Assembly (NCBI RefSeq): GCF_002300165.1
Contig: NZ_MLCE01000010.1
Span: 62,001-126,000 of the forward strand
Source: Streptomyces sp. Tue6028
GTDB lineage: Bacteria > Actinomycetota > Actinomycetes > Streptomycetales > Streptomycetaceae
DNA: 64,000 bases
Reading direction: 5' to 3'
Numbering within the stretch: the first letter of the stretch is position 1; each line of letters opens with the position of its first letter. Under the pieces are notes generated by a model, which saw nothing but the letters and a program-made list of their open reading frames with translations, had not been told where the DNA came from and did not search any database. Below, piece by piece: positions 8,003 to 15,424 of this stretch. Made by a program: the position numbers and the translations under genes.

Positions 8003-9364
8003 TCAGGTGTCGTACTCCTGGATCCGCCTGCCGTGGCTCCGGTCGAGGAGCGCGGGCAGCCGTTGCCCCAACTCCGCGACCGTGGCGGGCAGATCGATCG
8101 TGAGCAGGCGCCGGTCCCGCATCAGGACCCGCCCGTCGACGACGGTCGTGCGCACGTCGGCGGAGCGGGCGCTGTGCACGAGCGTGGCCGCCAGGTCGTG
8201 GACCGGTTGGGTGTGCGGTCCGGTGAGGTCGACGAGGACGATGTCGGCCCGGCGTCCCGGGGCCAGGCTGCCGATCCGCTCCCCCAGTCCGACGGCCCGT
8301 GCGCTCTGCAGCGTCGCGTGGTGCAGGGCCTGCCGGGACGTCAGCCAACGGGGGTCGCCCTCGGCCGACTTCTGCACGAGCGAGGTGAGCGCCATCGACT
8401 CCCACACGTCGAGGGAGTTGTTGGAGGCGGCGCCGTCGGTGGCCAGGCCGACCGGGACGCCGATCTCGCGCAGCGCCCGCACGGGCGTGGGGCCCCAGGC
8501 GAATTTGAGGTAGCCGCGCGGGGCGGTGGCGACGGCGATCCGCCCGGGCGCGTCGCGCAGCACGGGAAGGTCGCGCTCGACGATGCCCGTGCCGTGTGCG
8601 ATGAGCACGTCGTGGTGGAGGAGCCCGGTGCGCTCCAGCACCTCGATGGGTGTCACACCGTGGCGGGCCAGGCTGGTCTCGGTCTGCGCGCGGTTCTCGG
8701 AGGCGTGCAGGTGCACCGGAAGCCCGTGGGCGCGGGCGAGTTCGGCGGTGGCGGCGAGGTCGGCGTCGTCCACCGTGTAGGCGGCGTGCGGTGCCAGGGC
8801 GGTGGTGATGCGGCCGTCGGCGGCGCCGCGGTGGCGCAGCGCGAACTCCAGTGACCTCTCCCGCCCTTCGGGTCCCTGCGAGGAGAAGAAGGCCTCGCCG
8901 AGGTGTGCGCGCAGGCCGCTCTCCGCCACCACCGCGGCGACGGCATCCATGGAGAAGTAGTGGTCGGCGAAACAGGTGACCCCGCCGAGGATCATCTCGG
9001 CGCACGCCAGCCGCGCGCCCAACTCCACGTCCTTCGCAGTGAGGTTGGACTCGATGGACCAGATGTGGTCGTTGAACCACTCCTCGGCCGGCAGGTCCTC
9101 CGCGACTCCGCGCAGGGCGACCATCGGCGCGTGGGTGTGGCAGTTGATCAGGCCGGGCATCGCCACCTGGCCGCGGCCGTCGATGTGTTCGACGGCGTCC
9201 GGGCGGGGCAGACCGCCGCCGGTGACCGTCTCGATGACGCCTCCGCGTACGACGATCGAGGCGTCCTCGACGAATCCGGCCTCCTCCCGGTCGTCGTGCA
9301 CCAGCGCGGTGCATCCGGTGATGACGAGATCGGCGGGCGTGGTTGTTCCACCGGACCGGGTCAT
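8003..9364 (-). CDS. amidohydrolase / deaminase (MTA/SAH or 8-oxoguanine deaminase-like)
   Basis: A 453-aa metal-dependent hydrolase of the ATZ/TRZ subgroup. The metal-binding HxH is in MPGLINCHTHAPM. Further metal and catalytic residues are in LAPHAAYTVDD, LHASENRAQTE and LATDGAASNNSLD. The N- and C-terminal small beta-sandwich (LVITGCTALVH..., and RADIVLVDL) closes the composite domain. Such enzymes hydrolytically deaminate purine- or triazine-like rings; 5'-methylthioadenosine/S-adenosylhomocysteine, 8-oxoguanine and guanine are the usual substrates. The exact substrate cannot be fixed from sequence. The start at 9364 uses ATG (CAT at 9362-9364 on the plus strand). It stands alone, divergent from an EEP-family gene. 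Confidence 0.82.
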   Translation of the reverse strand: MTRSGGTTTPADLVITGCTALVHDDREEAGFVEDASIVVRGGVIETVTGGGLPRPDAVEHIDGRGQVAMPGLINCHTHAPMVALRGVAEDLPAEEWFNDHIWSIESNLTAKDVELGARLACAEMILGGVTCFADHYFSMDAVAAVVAESGLRAHLGEAFFSSQGPEGRERSLEFALRHRGAADGRITTALAPHAAYTVDDADLAATAELARAHGLPVHLHASENRAQTETSLARHGVTPIEVLERTGLLHHDVLIAHGTGIVERDLPVLRDAPGRIAVATAPRGYLKFAWGPTPVRALREIGVPVGLATDGAASNNSLDVWESMALTSLVQKSAEGDPRWLTSRQALHHATLQSARAVGLGERIGSLAPGRRADIVLVDLTGPHTQPVHDLAATLVHSARSADVRTTVVDGRVLMRDRRLLTIDLPATVAELGQRLPALLDRSHGRRIQEYDT

Positions 9365-9449
9365 TACGTCACCGTACGACGGCGTCGTGCCGTCGGGGGA
9401 CGTGAACCGCGCATCCCGTACGAGCTCTGTCGCGACGGCGGACGGGCGA

Positions 9450-9600
9450 GCACTCTGGCGTCACCACCGTCGCCCTCGGTGCGTGTCACCACGGTCGCCC
9501 TCGGCGCGCGTCATCGCCGTGGTGCTCGATGCGTCCGTCGCCCCGGTGTGCGTCACCACCGTCGTCACCGGTGCGCTTCAGCCCGTCTCCGCGCGCCTCG
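9450..9600. repeat. degenerate ~25-bp repeats
   Basis: Repeated, imperfect GCGTCACCACCGTCGCCCTCGG-type units fill the divergent gap between the amidohydrolase gene and the EEP-family gene. Confidence 0.5.
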
Positions 9601-9624
9601 GCGCGCCTTTCGGAAGGAGCCCGC

Positions 9625-10578
9625 ATGCTCCTCGGCACGTGGAACCTGGAGAACCTGTACCGGCCCGGGGGCCCCTTCGGGCCGCCCGACAAGGCCGCGT
9701 ACGAGGCGAAGCTCGCCGCCCTGGCCGGCGTCGTCGACGGACTCGACCCCGAGCTGCTCGGTGTGCAGGAGGTCGGAGACCCGGACGCGCTCGCGGACCT
9801 GGCCGACGTGCTCGACGGCGACTGGCAGGTCACCGTCTCCGAGCACCCCGACGACCGGGGCATCAGGGTGGGCTTCCTCAGCCGCGCGGCCCCGCGGGTC
9901 GTCGCCGACACCGTCGCCTTCCCCGCGAAGCTGCGTCCCGTGCAGGCCGACGACAGCGGTGGCACGGCCGCGCACGCGGGCCGCGGCTTCCTCGCCGTGG
10001 AGGTGTCCACGGGTGCGCTGACCCTCACGGCGGCCGTCTGCCATCTGAAGTCCAAGCTGCTCTCGTACCCCGGGGGACGGTTCCAGCCGCGCGACGAGGG
10101 CGAGCGGGCCCGTTACGGCGCCTACGCCCTGTACCGGCGCGCCGCCGAGGCCACGGCGCTGCGCGCGCTGGCCGACGAGCTCCTGGCCGGAGAGGGCCGC
10201 ACCCGGGACGTGGCGGTGCTCGGCGACCTCAACGACGAGGTGCAGGCGGCTACCACGCAGATCCTCCTCGGCCCGCCCGGTTCCGAGATCGGCACCTCGG
10301 GGTACGACCGCCCCGACGCGGGAGACGGGATGCGCCTGTGGGACGTCGCTCCGCTCATCCCCGCCGACCGGCGCTACTCCCGTGTCAGTTCCGGTCGCCG
10401 TGAACTGATCGACCACATCCTGGTCAGCCACCACCTGGTCCACCGGGTCACCGCGGCGGGCACGGGCCTGCCGGACGAGCAGCGGCTCCGGCTGCCGTCG
10501 GTGGCCGCGGACCCGGTCGAGCGGCGCGGTGCTCCGGGCTCGGACCATGCGCCGGTGTGGGTGCGGGTGCGGACGTAG
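9625..10578 (+). CDS. endonuclease/exonuclease/phosphatase family protein
   Basis: A 317-aa protein of the EEP (DNase I-like) fold. The first strand LLGTWNLENLY carries the metal-binding Asn. LGVQEVGD has the catalytic Glu, AVCHLKSK the conserved His region, VLGDLND the Asp/Asn pair, and APGSDHAPVWVRVR ends the protein with the SDH motif. ISRVSSGRRELIDHILVSHHL also fits the family. Such enzymes hydrolyse phosphodiester bonds in nucleic acids or phospholipids. There is no signal peptide, so it is probably intracellular. The ATG at 9625 follows a GGAAGGAG ribosome binding site. Confidence 0.85.
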   Translation: MLLGTWNLENLYRPGGPFGPPDKAAYEAKLAALAGVVDGLDPELLGVQEVGDPDALADLADVLDGDWQVTVSEHPDDRGIRVGFLSRAAPRVVADTVAFPAKLRPVQADDSGGTAAHAGRGFLAVEVSTGALTLTAAVCHLKSKLLSYPGGRFQPRDEGERARYGAYALYRRAAEATALRALADELLAGEGRTRDVAVLGDLNDEVQAATTQILLGPPGSEIGTSGYDRPDAGDGMRLWDVAPLIPADRRYSRVSSGRRELIDHILVSHHLVHRVTAAGTGLPDEQRLRLPSVAADPVERRGAPGSDHAPVWVRVRT

Positions 10579-10653
10579 CGGCGACGGTGGCCCTGCCGAC
10601 GTCGGGGTCGTGCGGCGGGCCGCCGAGGACGGACGGTCGCACCGCACTGCGGG

Positions 10654-12681
10654 CTACACCGCGATCGGTACCTCGGGTACGGCCCCCGGCGCCCCGTGCG
10701 GGTCCAGGCCGGCCCGCTCCCGGCGTTCGGCAAGCTCGTCGAGGAGTTCGGCGATCCGGCCGGTGTGCCGGGGGGTGAGCCGCCCGGTGTCGTCGAGGTG
10801 CACGGCGCACGCCGTGGTCGTGTCGACGAGCCGCTCCAGCGTGGCCGCCACCTGGTCGGTCCCCTCGGCATGCCGGGCCAGGGCGGGGAGTTCGGCGGCG
10901 GCGAGGTCGATCGCGGTGCGGGCCTCGGCCAGCGTGCGATACGCCTCCCGCCGCAGGACCCAGCGCCCGGCCCGGACGTCGGCCGCACCACCGCCCGGGC
11001 CGCTCTTGTCCGCCCCTGCCTCTCCCCCGTCCCCGTGCCGGCGTTCGCCGGGTGCTCCGTGCTCGCCGCGGCCCTCGCCCCGCCGTCCCCCGTCCGCGTC
11101 GTGTCGTCCCGAGTACTCGGCCCGGCCCTCGTCGAGGACGTGTGCGAGATAGGCCCCGGCGGCCCGTTCGGCGCGCCGGAGCCGTGCCCGCACGGTCCCT
11201 CCGCGCTGCCCGGGCATCGGCAGATGGCCCACGAGGAGCACGATCGCGCAGGCGAGCAGGGTCTCGCCGAGGCGGCTCCAGGAGGCCTGCGGCTCCCCTC
11301 CCAGCATCACCAGGGCGAGGACGAGGACGGTGACGACGGCGGTCTGCGCGGCGAAGTGCCGGGTGGCGACGGGGAGGAAGGCGCCACTGACCGCGACCAG
11401 GGCGACGAGGCCCTCGGGCCGTGGCAGGAGGGCCGCGAGCCCGGCGAAGGCGACGGCGCCGAGCACCGTTCCGGCCGCGCGGCACAGCACGCGCGAGGCC
11501 AGCGGCCCGAGGTCGGGCTTGACGAGGAAGACGGCGGTCGCGGGCAGCCAGTACCAGTGCGCGTGGTGGCCGTACCAGTGGGCCTGGTTCAGGGCCTGCG
11601 CGACGGCCGCGCCGGCGCCGAAGCAGAGCGCGACGCGGATCCCGTATTCGCGTCCGGCGGGGCCGAGAACGGTGCGGACGGTGGAGGCGAGTGTGCGCGT
11701 CCGGGTGTGCAGGTCGCCGCCCTCCGCCCGGTCGAAGGCCTCGGCGGCGTGCAGAAGGGCGTTGTCGAGGGCGCGCAGGGCGGGCGCGGTGCGGGTGGGG
11801 GCGGGCAGCGGGCCGGTGGGGGTGTTGCCCCGTACGGCGTCGGCGAGGCGCCGGGGCCCCGCGGAGGCGCGGGCGGATCCGGCGTCCCCGGACCAGGCGA
11901 GCGCGGTCGCGGCCTCGGCGAGCGGCAGCGCGGCGGCGTACTGCGCGTGCAGCCGCCGCTCGGCCGCGGAACTGGCGTACCGGCGCAGCCGCGGTCCGGC
12001 GAGTGCGTCCTGCGCGTGGTCGAGCGCGGCGGTGAGGGCGACGCGGCGACGGGTCGCCTCCGGCCCGCCGGCGGCGTCGAGCAGAGCGGCGATCGCGTCG
12101 TAGACGGCGCCGACGGCCGCGCGCTCCCCGTCGAACCGGTAGTCGCCCGCGGTGGCGCCGGGGGTCGGCAGCGCGAGCCGCAGCAGGAGAAGCCATCCGG
12201 CGCCGCCGAGGAAGAAGAGGGCGCGCTGCCATCCCGGTTCGGGCAGCGGCATCCCGGCTCCGATCGCGGAGGCGACGAGCAGCTGGGTCCCGGCACCGGA
12301 GGCGACGGGCCCGACCGCGCTGACGGCTCCGGCGACGAGCCCGAGCCCGGTGAGGAGGACGGTGAGCGCGACCGCTCCCACGTGCTGTCCGGCGTACGAC
12401 CCGACGAGCAGGCCGGCGGCTCCGGCCAGGGCGGGCACCCCGAGCCTCCTGACGGCGGCGCGCCTGCTGCCCGGCCGGTCGTTGATGCCGGCGAGCATGG
12501 CGCCGAGGGCGGCGACGACTCCCGCGGAGACGTGCTGGGCCGGCACGGCCACGAGGAGCAGGGGCCCGGCGGCCAGTGCGCCGCGCACGACGGCGCTCCA
12601 GGGCACGGGCCCGCGCTGTGTGCGCAGGGCATGGGCGAGCCAGGGCGGTACGGCGACGCTGGGGAGTGACACGGGGCGCAC
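10654..12681 (-). CDS. FUSC family membrane protein (aromatic acid exporter type)
   Basis: A 675-aa membrane protein with two hydrophobic blocks of several helices each. The N-terminal one (ALAAGPLLLVAVPAQHVSAG onward) and a second FUSC-type block around residues 330-480 (AHWYWLPATAVFLVKPDLG) are separated by a cytoplasmic helical domain. The second block carries the usual HWYWLPATAVFL-like motif of FUSC proteins. A Gly/Arg/Glu-rich low-complexity insert (about residues 525-565) interrupts the C-terminal helical domain. Relatives such as AaeB export hydroxylated aromatic acids; the substrate here is unknown. GTG start with AGGAG upstream. Confidence 0.82.
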   Translation of the reverse strand: MRPVSLPSVAVPPWLAHALRTQRGPVPWSAVVRGALAAGPLLLVAVPAQHVSAGVVAALGAMLAGINDRPGSRRAAVRRLGVPALAGAAGLLVGSYAGQHVGAVALTVLLTGLGLVAGAVSAVGPVASGAGTQLLVASAIGAGMPLPEPGWQRALFFLGGAGWLLLLRLALPTPGATAGDYRFDGERAAVGAVYDAIAALLDAAGGPEATRRRVALTAALDHAQDALAGPRLRRYASSAAERRLHAQYAAALPLAEAATALAWSGDAGSARASAGPRRLADAVRGNTPTGPLPAPTRTAPALRALDNALLHAAEAFDRAEGGDLHTRTRTLASTVRTVLGPAGREYGIRVALCFGAGAAVAQALNQAHWYGHHAHWYWLPATAVFLVKPDLGPLASRVLCRAAGTVLGAVAFAGLAALLPRPEGLVALVAVSGAFLPVATRHFAAQTAVVTVLVLALVMLGGEPQASWSRLGETLLACAIVLLVGHLPMPGQRGGTVRARLRRAERAAGAYLAHVLDEGRAEYSGRHDADGGRRGEGRGEHGAPGERRHGDGGEAGADKSGPGGGAADVRAGRWVLRREAYRTLAEARTAIDLAAAELPALARHAEGTDQVAATLERLVDTTTACAVHLDDTGRLTPRHTGRIAELLDELAERRERAGLDPHGAPGAVPEVPIAV

Positions 12682-12902
12682 GGAGCTCCTGTCGGACGAG
12701 GGCGGGCGGGGTGCCTTCGGGCGACGTCGGCCGGGCTGCTGTGACGTCTACGGTAGATCGCGTTGCTGGAGGAAACGGAACGGGCACGTTTCCGCGATGT
12801 GACACTTCACGAGGAAGCCGCGTTCTTTATGAACGCAATCGAGAGGTGCGTAATCGAGGGCGGTCGGCCAGGACGATTCGTGATCGTCACTGAACGCGGA
12901 GC

Positions 12903-12933
12903 GGGCCCGAGGGCGTAGCCGGCCCCCGGACCC
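12903..12933 (-). terminator. directional hairpin after the tandem tRNA-like RNAs
   Basis: Read as minus-strand RNA, the sequence folds into a 12-bp hairpin with a 7-nt loop in which two of the pairs are G-U. Read as plus-strand RNA the same two positions would be C-A mismatches, so the structure favours a minus-strand transcript. It lies 22 bp beyond the closing stem of the second RNA. Confidence 0.55.
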
Positions 12934-12954
12934 TGTGATGCCACCCATTTCACA

Positions 12955-13090
12955 CGCCGGCACGCTTGAGAACCCAGGTCAGTCGTTATGTCGCCGCGTC
13001 CTGCCTTTGGACCACCACGCATCGAGCTGCGCGGACTGGACTTGAACCAGCATTTCGGCGTACCAGTGCCTGGGCCCGGTCGATCCGGCG
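12955..13090 (-). ncRNA. Y-RNA-like structured RNA 2 with circularly permuted tRNA module
   Basis: On the minus strand, 5' to 3': outer strand CGCCGG (13090-13085), CCCAGG (13074-13069), anticodon 3' strand CGCCG (13060-13056), 4-nt variable region, T arm with loop TTCAAGT (13051-13035), acceptor 3' strand CCGCGCA (13034-13028), 6-nt loop, acceptor 5' strand TGCGTGG (13021-13015, seven pairs with one G-U). Then bases U8 and G9, a 4-bp D stem GTCC/GGAC with GG in the loop, anticodon 5' strand CGGCG (12996-12992, five perfect pairs), CCTGGG and CCGGCG pairing back to the outer strands. All four tRNA helices are present in permuted order. This matches bacterial YrlA RNAs in outline; anticodon-loop identity is not canonical (no U33). 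Confidence 0.68.
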
Positions 13091-13112
13091 ATCGGCGGCG
13101 AATACTGAGTCT

Positions 13113-13250
13113 GGAGCAAGAGTCTGAGATTGATCGCGGTCTGCCTCTGCCGGTTGGGCTACCGCGGCACGGGATGAATGCCGCGGGGAGGGGTCGAACC
13201 TCCACTGGAACCGCTCAGTCACGACAAGCTTCAGCTTCAGCTTGCGCTCC
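13113..13250 (-). ncRNA. Y-RNA-like structured RNA 1 with circularly permuted tRNA module
   Basis: On the minus strand: outer strand GGAGC-GC-AAG (13250-13241) pairs with CTTGCTCC (13120-13113), and CTGAG (13218-13214) pairs with CTCAG (13128-13124). The anticodon 3' strand CGGTT (13213-13209) pairs with GACCG (13141-13137, one G-U). Between them come a 5-nt variable region, T arm GGAGG/CCTCC with loop TTCGACC (13203-13187), acceptor 3' strand CCGCGGC (13186-13180), an 11-nt loop, acceptor 5' strand GCCGCGG (13168-13162, seven perfect pairs), bases U8 and A9, and a 3-bp D stem GCC/GGC with GG in the loop. The geometry equals RNA 2, only 22 bp away. It begins just after the terminator of the upstream protein gene. 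Confidence 0.7.
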
Positions 13251-13257
13251 TCGCGCA

Positions 13258-13285
13258 CCCCGGCCCTATTGCGTGGTGGCCGGGG
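13258..13285 (-). terminator. hairpin after the gene at 13297-14028
   Basis: CCCCGGCC and GGCCGGGG arms of 8 bp flank a 12-nt loop, 11 bp past the TAG at 13297-13299. It separates the protein gene from the two structured RNAs, which could then have their own promoter or be read-through products. Confidence 0.6.
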
Positions 13286-13296
13286 AGTCTTCGAGG

Positions 13297-14028
13297 CTAC
13301 CCGAACAGGTAGCCGAACACGGCGTCACCGACTCTCTGGTCGACGACGTCGACGCCATTCGCCTCTTCCCGCGCGAACTTCACGGCCTGCTGCAACTTCT
13401 CGACACGATCGAGGAGTTCGTTCACGCGGCGGGCGGGCAGAGCCCCCGAGAACTTCACAGTCGTCCAATACCCGACCGGAATGTCCTCGTAGTACACCTC
13501 GACCTGAGCCGGATGCTTCTCGGTGGCCTCGGCCTTCACGTGATTGCGAGGCACCTTCTTCGTACGGAGCGTCCGCACGGGCTCGGTCTTCCAGGCATCG
13601 GTGGACGGGTCCTGCACCCAGGACTCGGAGGCGTCGAGAACGGGCAACTTCCTCACGAACGTGTGGAGATCGGTGAGCTGCTTCTCGAGGAACAGCAGAT
13701 ACGACACCGGCACCTCGGCGACCAATACCCGCCCGTCCACCTTCACGTCCGCGCGAGCGGTGCAGTTGGCCCAGTCCTTGGTGGCGGTCACATCGAACAG
13801 CCGCGTCAGGGTCGCCGCGGTCTCCCGCAGCACGTCCTCGGCCTTGACCTGAACCCGCGTGGACTCGGGCGGCAGCTGCTCACCCTCCTCGTCCTTCGGC
13901 TGATAGGTCCGCGATATTCCGGCCAGGAGAGCCGGCTTCTGGAGCCCGTGATGAGCAGCCGTCAGGTCCTGGTGGGACTTGGACTTGACGCCCTTCTCGA
14001 CTGCGATGATCTGGTTGAGTTTCGCCAC
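13297..14028 (-). CDS. uncharacterised conserved protein beside the tRNA-like RNAs (DUF7873-type)
   Basis: A 243-aa soluble protein. It starts MAKLNQIIAVEKGVKSKSHQ at a GTG at 14028; an ATG at 14070 would add 14 residues that look non-coding. Visible features are a basic N-terminal helix, the stretch AGISRTYQPKDEEGEQLPPE, a helix with TRLFDVTATKDWANCTARAD, KKVPRNHVKAEATEKHPAQV, and a C-terminal block EDIPVGYWTTVKFSGALPAR followed by a helical end terminating in VFGYLFG. I believe it belongs to the family recently named DUF7873, from memory only. No catalytic motif is recognisable. Its place directly upstream of two permuted tRNA-like RNAs on the same strand suggests, but does not show, an RNA-related function. 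Confidence 0.7.
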   Translation of the reverse strand: MAKLNQIIAVEKGVKSKSHQDLTAAHHGLQKPALLAGISRTYQPKDEEGEQLPPESTRVQVKAEDVLRETAATLTRLFDVTATKDWANCTARADVKVDGRVLVAEVPVSYLLFLEKQLTDLHTFVRKLPVLDASESWVQDPSTDAWKTEPVRTLRTKKVPRNHVKAEATEKHPAQVEVYYEDIPVGYWTTVKFSGALPARRVNELLDRVEKLQQAVKFAREEANGVDVVDQRVGDAVFGYLFG

Positions 14029-14192
14029 GCTCGGAACGGTAACAGCGGCAACCGGTCCTTTTCGAAGCATTATTCGAGGGCATCGCGGACGGCGCGGAAA
14101 TGCCTTTCGCCGAGCGGACGAGGACGGGCGCGAGGACGAGGACAACGGAACGGCCGCACACGCGTGTTCGGCGACCTGTCCCTGCCGGCGGG

Positions 14193-14576
14193 TCAGCACT
14201 CCCAGAGATTCCGGTGGCGGTGGCGGGTCGGTGGATGGTCCAGGTCCTGCGCCGTGCCGAGGAGTTCGCCCGGCGGTGCGGCGTGCAGGAGCTTGCGGGC
14301 GGCCGTGCGGAAGGCGCGCAGTTCGGCGCGGGCCGTGGATTCGCGGGCGGTGTGGAAGGTCTCGTCGAGGGCGCGGGGGTAGGTGTAGGCGGCGAAGGAA
14401 CGGACCAGCCGGTACGGGACGGCTCGACGGCCCTCGCGCCGGGCCCTGGCCGACTCCGCGCCGCTGAGGCGGAGTTCGGTCAGGTGGTGCGCGGTGAGCG
14501 GGCCCGGCAGCCCGGCGGTCCAGTACGGGGGCGTGGCGCGGCGTCCGGCGGGGACGTGGTGAACGGTGCGGGACAT
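14193..14576 (-). CDS. hypothetical protein, 127 aa, Arg-rich
   Basis: Starts at the ATG at 14576 (MSRTVHHVPAGRRATPPYWT). It is rich in Arg and His. The central stretch has AHHLTELRLSGAESARARRE and PYRLVRSFAAYTYPRALDET, followed by a Ala/Arg-rich helix and a His/Arg-rich tail ending in Cys. It looks like a basic, soluble, possibly nucleic-acid-binding protein. I do not recognise the family. GC bias at third codon positions supports it as coding. It ends 165 bp before the start of the DUF7873-type gene on the same strand. Confidence 0.6.
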   Translation of the reverse strand: MSRTVHHVPAGRRATPPYWTAGLPGPLTAHHLTELRLSGAESARARREGRRAVPYRLVRSFAAYTYPRALDETFHTARESTARAELRAFRTAARKLLHAAPPGELLGTAQDLDHPPTRHRHRNLWEC

Positions 14577-14818
14577 CAGGGACTTCCACCGGGGCCGCCG
14601 CACCCTCCGGCGTGACCCGACCGGAAGTCTCCGCCGGGGAACCGCCCGAGGAGGGAGCGGGAGGTGCGCATCGGGTCAGCATGTGGGTGGCACGGCCGGG
14701 GTGTCGAGCGAAATTCGGATGCGGGACCCGGCCGTCCCGCCGCATCATCGGCGGGTCGCCCGCCGACGACGGACCGGGCCGAGCGGGCCCGGCGTCGACG
14801 ACCCCTTCAGGAGCTCCC

Positions 14819-15217
14819 GTGGTCCAGCGCGTCACCGTCCCCACCCTCTTCACGCCGCCCGTCTATGCGCACGCGTCCGTCGTCGAGGCGGGGACGAAGC
14901 TGGCGTTCCTCGCCGGGTCCGTGCCCCTCGACGCCGACGGGAAGATCGTCGGCGAGGGCGATCCCGTGCGGCAGGCCCGACAGGTGCTGGCCAATCTGGA
15001 CGAGCAACTCCGCGCGGTCGGCAGCGACATGGCGCACGTGGTGTCGACCGACGTGTACGTCGTGAGCAGCGAGCCGGCGGTGCTGTCCACCGTGTGGGAC
15101 GTCGTCGAGGCGTCCGGGCTGAGCATCGGCCCGCACTCCTCGACGCTGCTCGGGGTGGCCTGCCTCGGGTACACGGGACAGCTGGTGGAGATCACCGCGA
15201 CCGCCGTCGTGCCCTAG
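14819..15217 (+). CDS. Rid family (RidA/YjgF/TdcF-like) protein
   Basis: A 132-aa small protein of the YjgF/Rid superfamily. It carries the characteristic blocks VEAGTKLAFLAGSVPLDADG, GDPVRQARQVLANLDEQLRAVG, VVSTDVYVVS and ATAVV at the end. Family members form trimers with active sites at subunit interfaces. Classical RidA hydrolyses reactive enamine/imine intermediates; other Rid groups have unknown substrates. The catalytic Arg of RidA (in the RNR block) is not present at the usual place here, since the block reads CLGYTGQLVEI, so this is probably a Rid1-7 relative rather than RidA itself. GTG start at 14819 with CAGGAG just upstream. Confidence 0.8.
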   Translation: MVQRVTVPTLFTPPVYAHASVVEAGTKLAFLAGSVPLDADGKIVGEGDPVRQARQVLANLDEQLRAVGSDMAHVVSTDVYVVSSEPAVLSTVWDVVEASGLSIGPHSSTLLGVACLGYTGQLVEITATAVVP

Positions 15218-15300
15218 GCGGGCCCTGAATGGCCCTTCCCGCCCGCCCGGCGACGCCGAGAACGGCCGGACGGGCCCTGACCGGGTTCGGGGCCGGGCAC

Positions 15301-15424
15301 CGCTCCGGACCGGCATCGGCTCCCGCGCCGCGGGGCTGCGGGGACGGCGCAGGAACGACGCGCCGCTCCGGACCGCCGTCGGCTCCCGCGCCGCGGGGCT
15401 ACGGGGACGACGCGGGGACGGCGT
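15301..15424. repeat. 63-bp direct repeat, 2 copies
   Basis: Two copies of a unit starting CGCTCCGGACCG at 15301 and 15364, each containing GGCTCCCGCGCCGCGGGGCT. They fill the gap between convergent Rid and racemase genes. Confidence 0.8.

Noticed and set aside
12748..12963. Small open frame upstream of the FUSC gene on the minus strand
   Set aside because: It overlaps the terminator and the outer stem of RNA 2, has no ribosome binding site, and its residues look unlike a real protein.
13179..13264. A class II (long-arm) tRNA formed from 13264 to 13179 on the minus strand
   Set aside because: The 3' side fits (T arm, CCGCGGC, A), but the 5' acceptor has a mismatch, the D arm has no GG loop, the anticodon loop is 8 nt, and the segment overlaps a terminator. 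The permuted fold explains the same bases far better.
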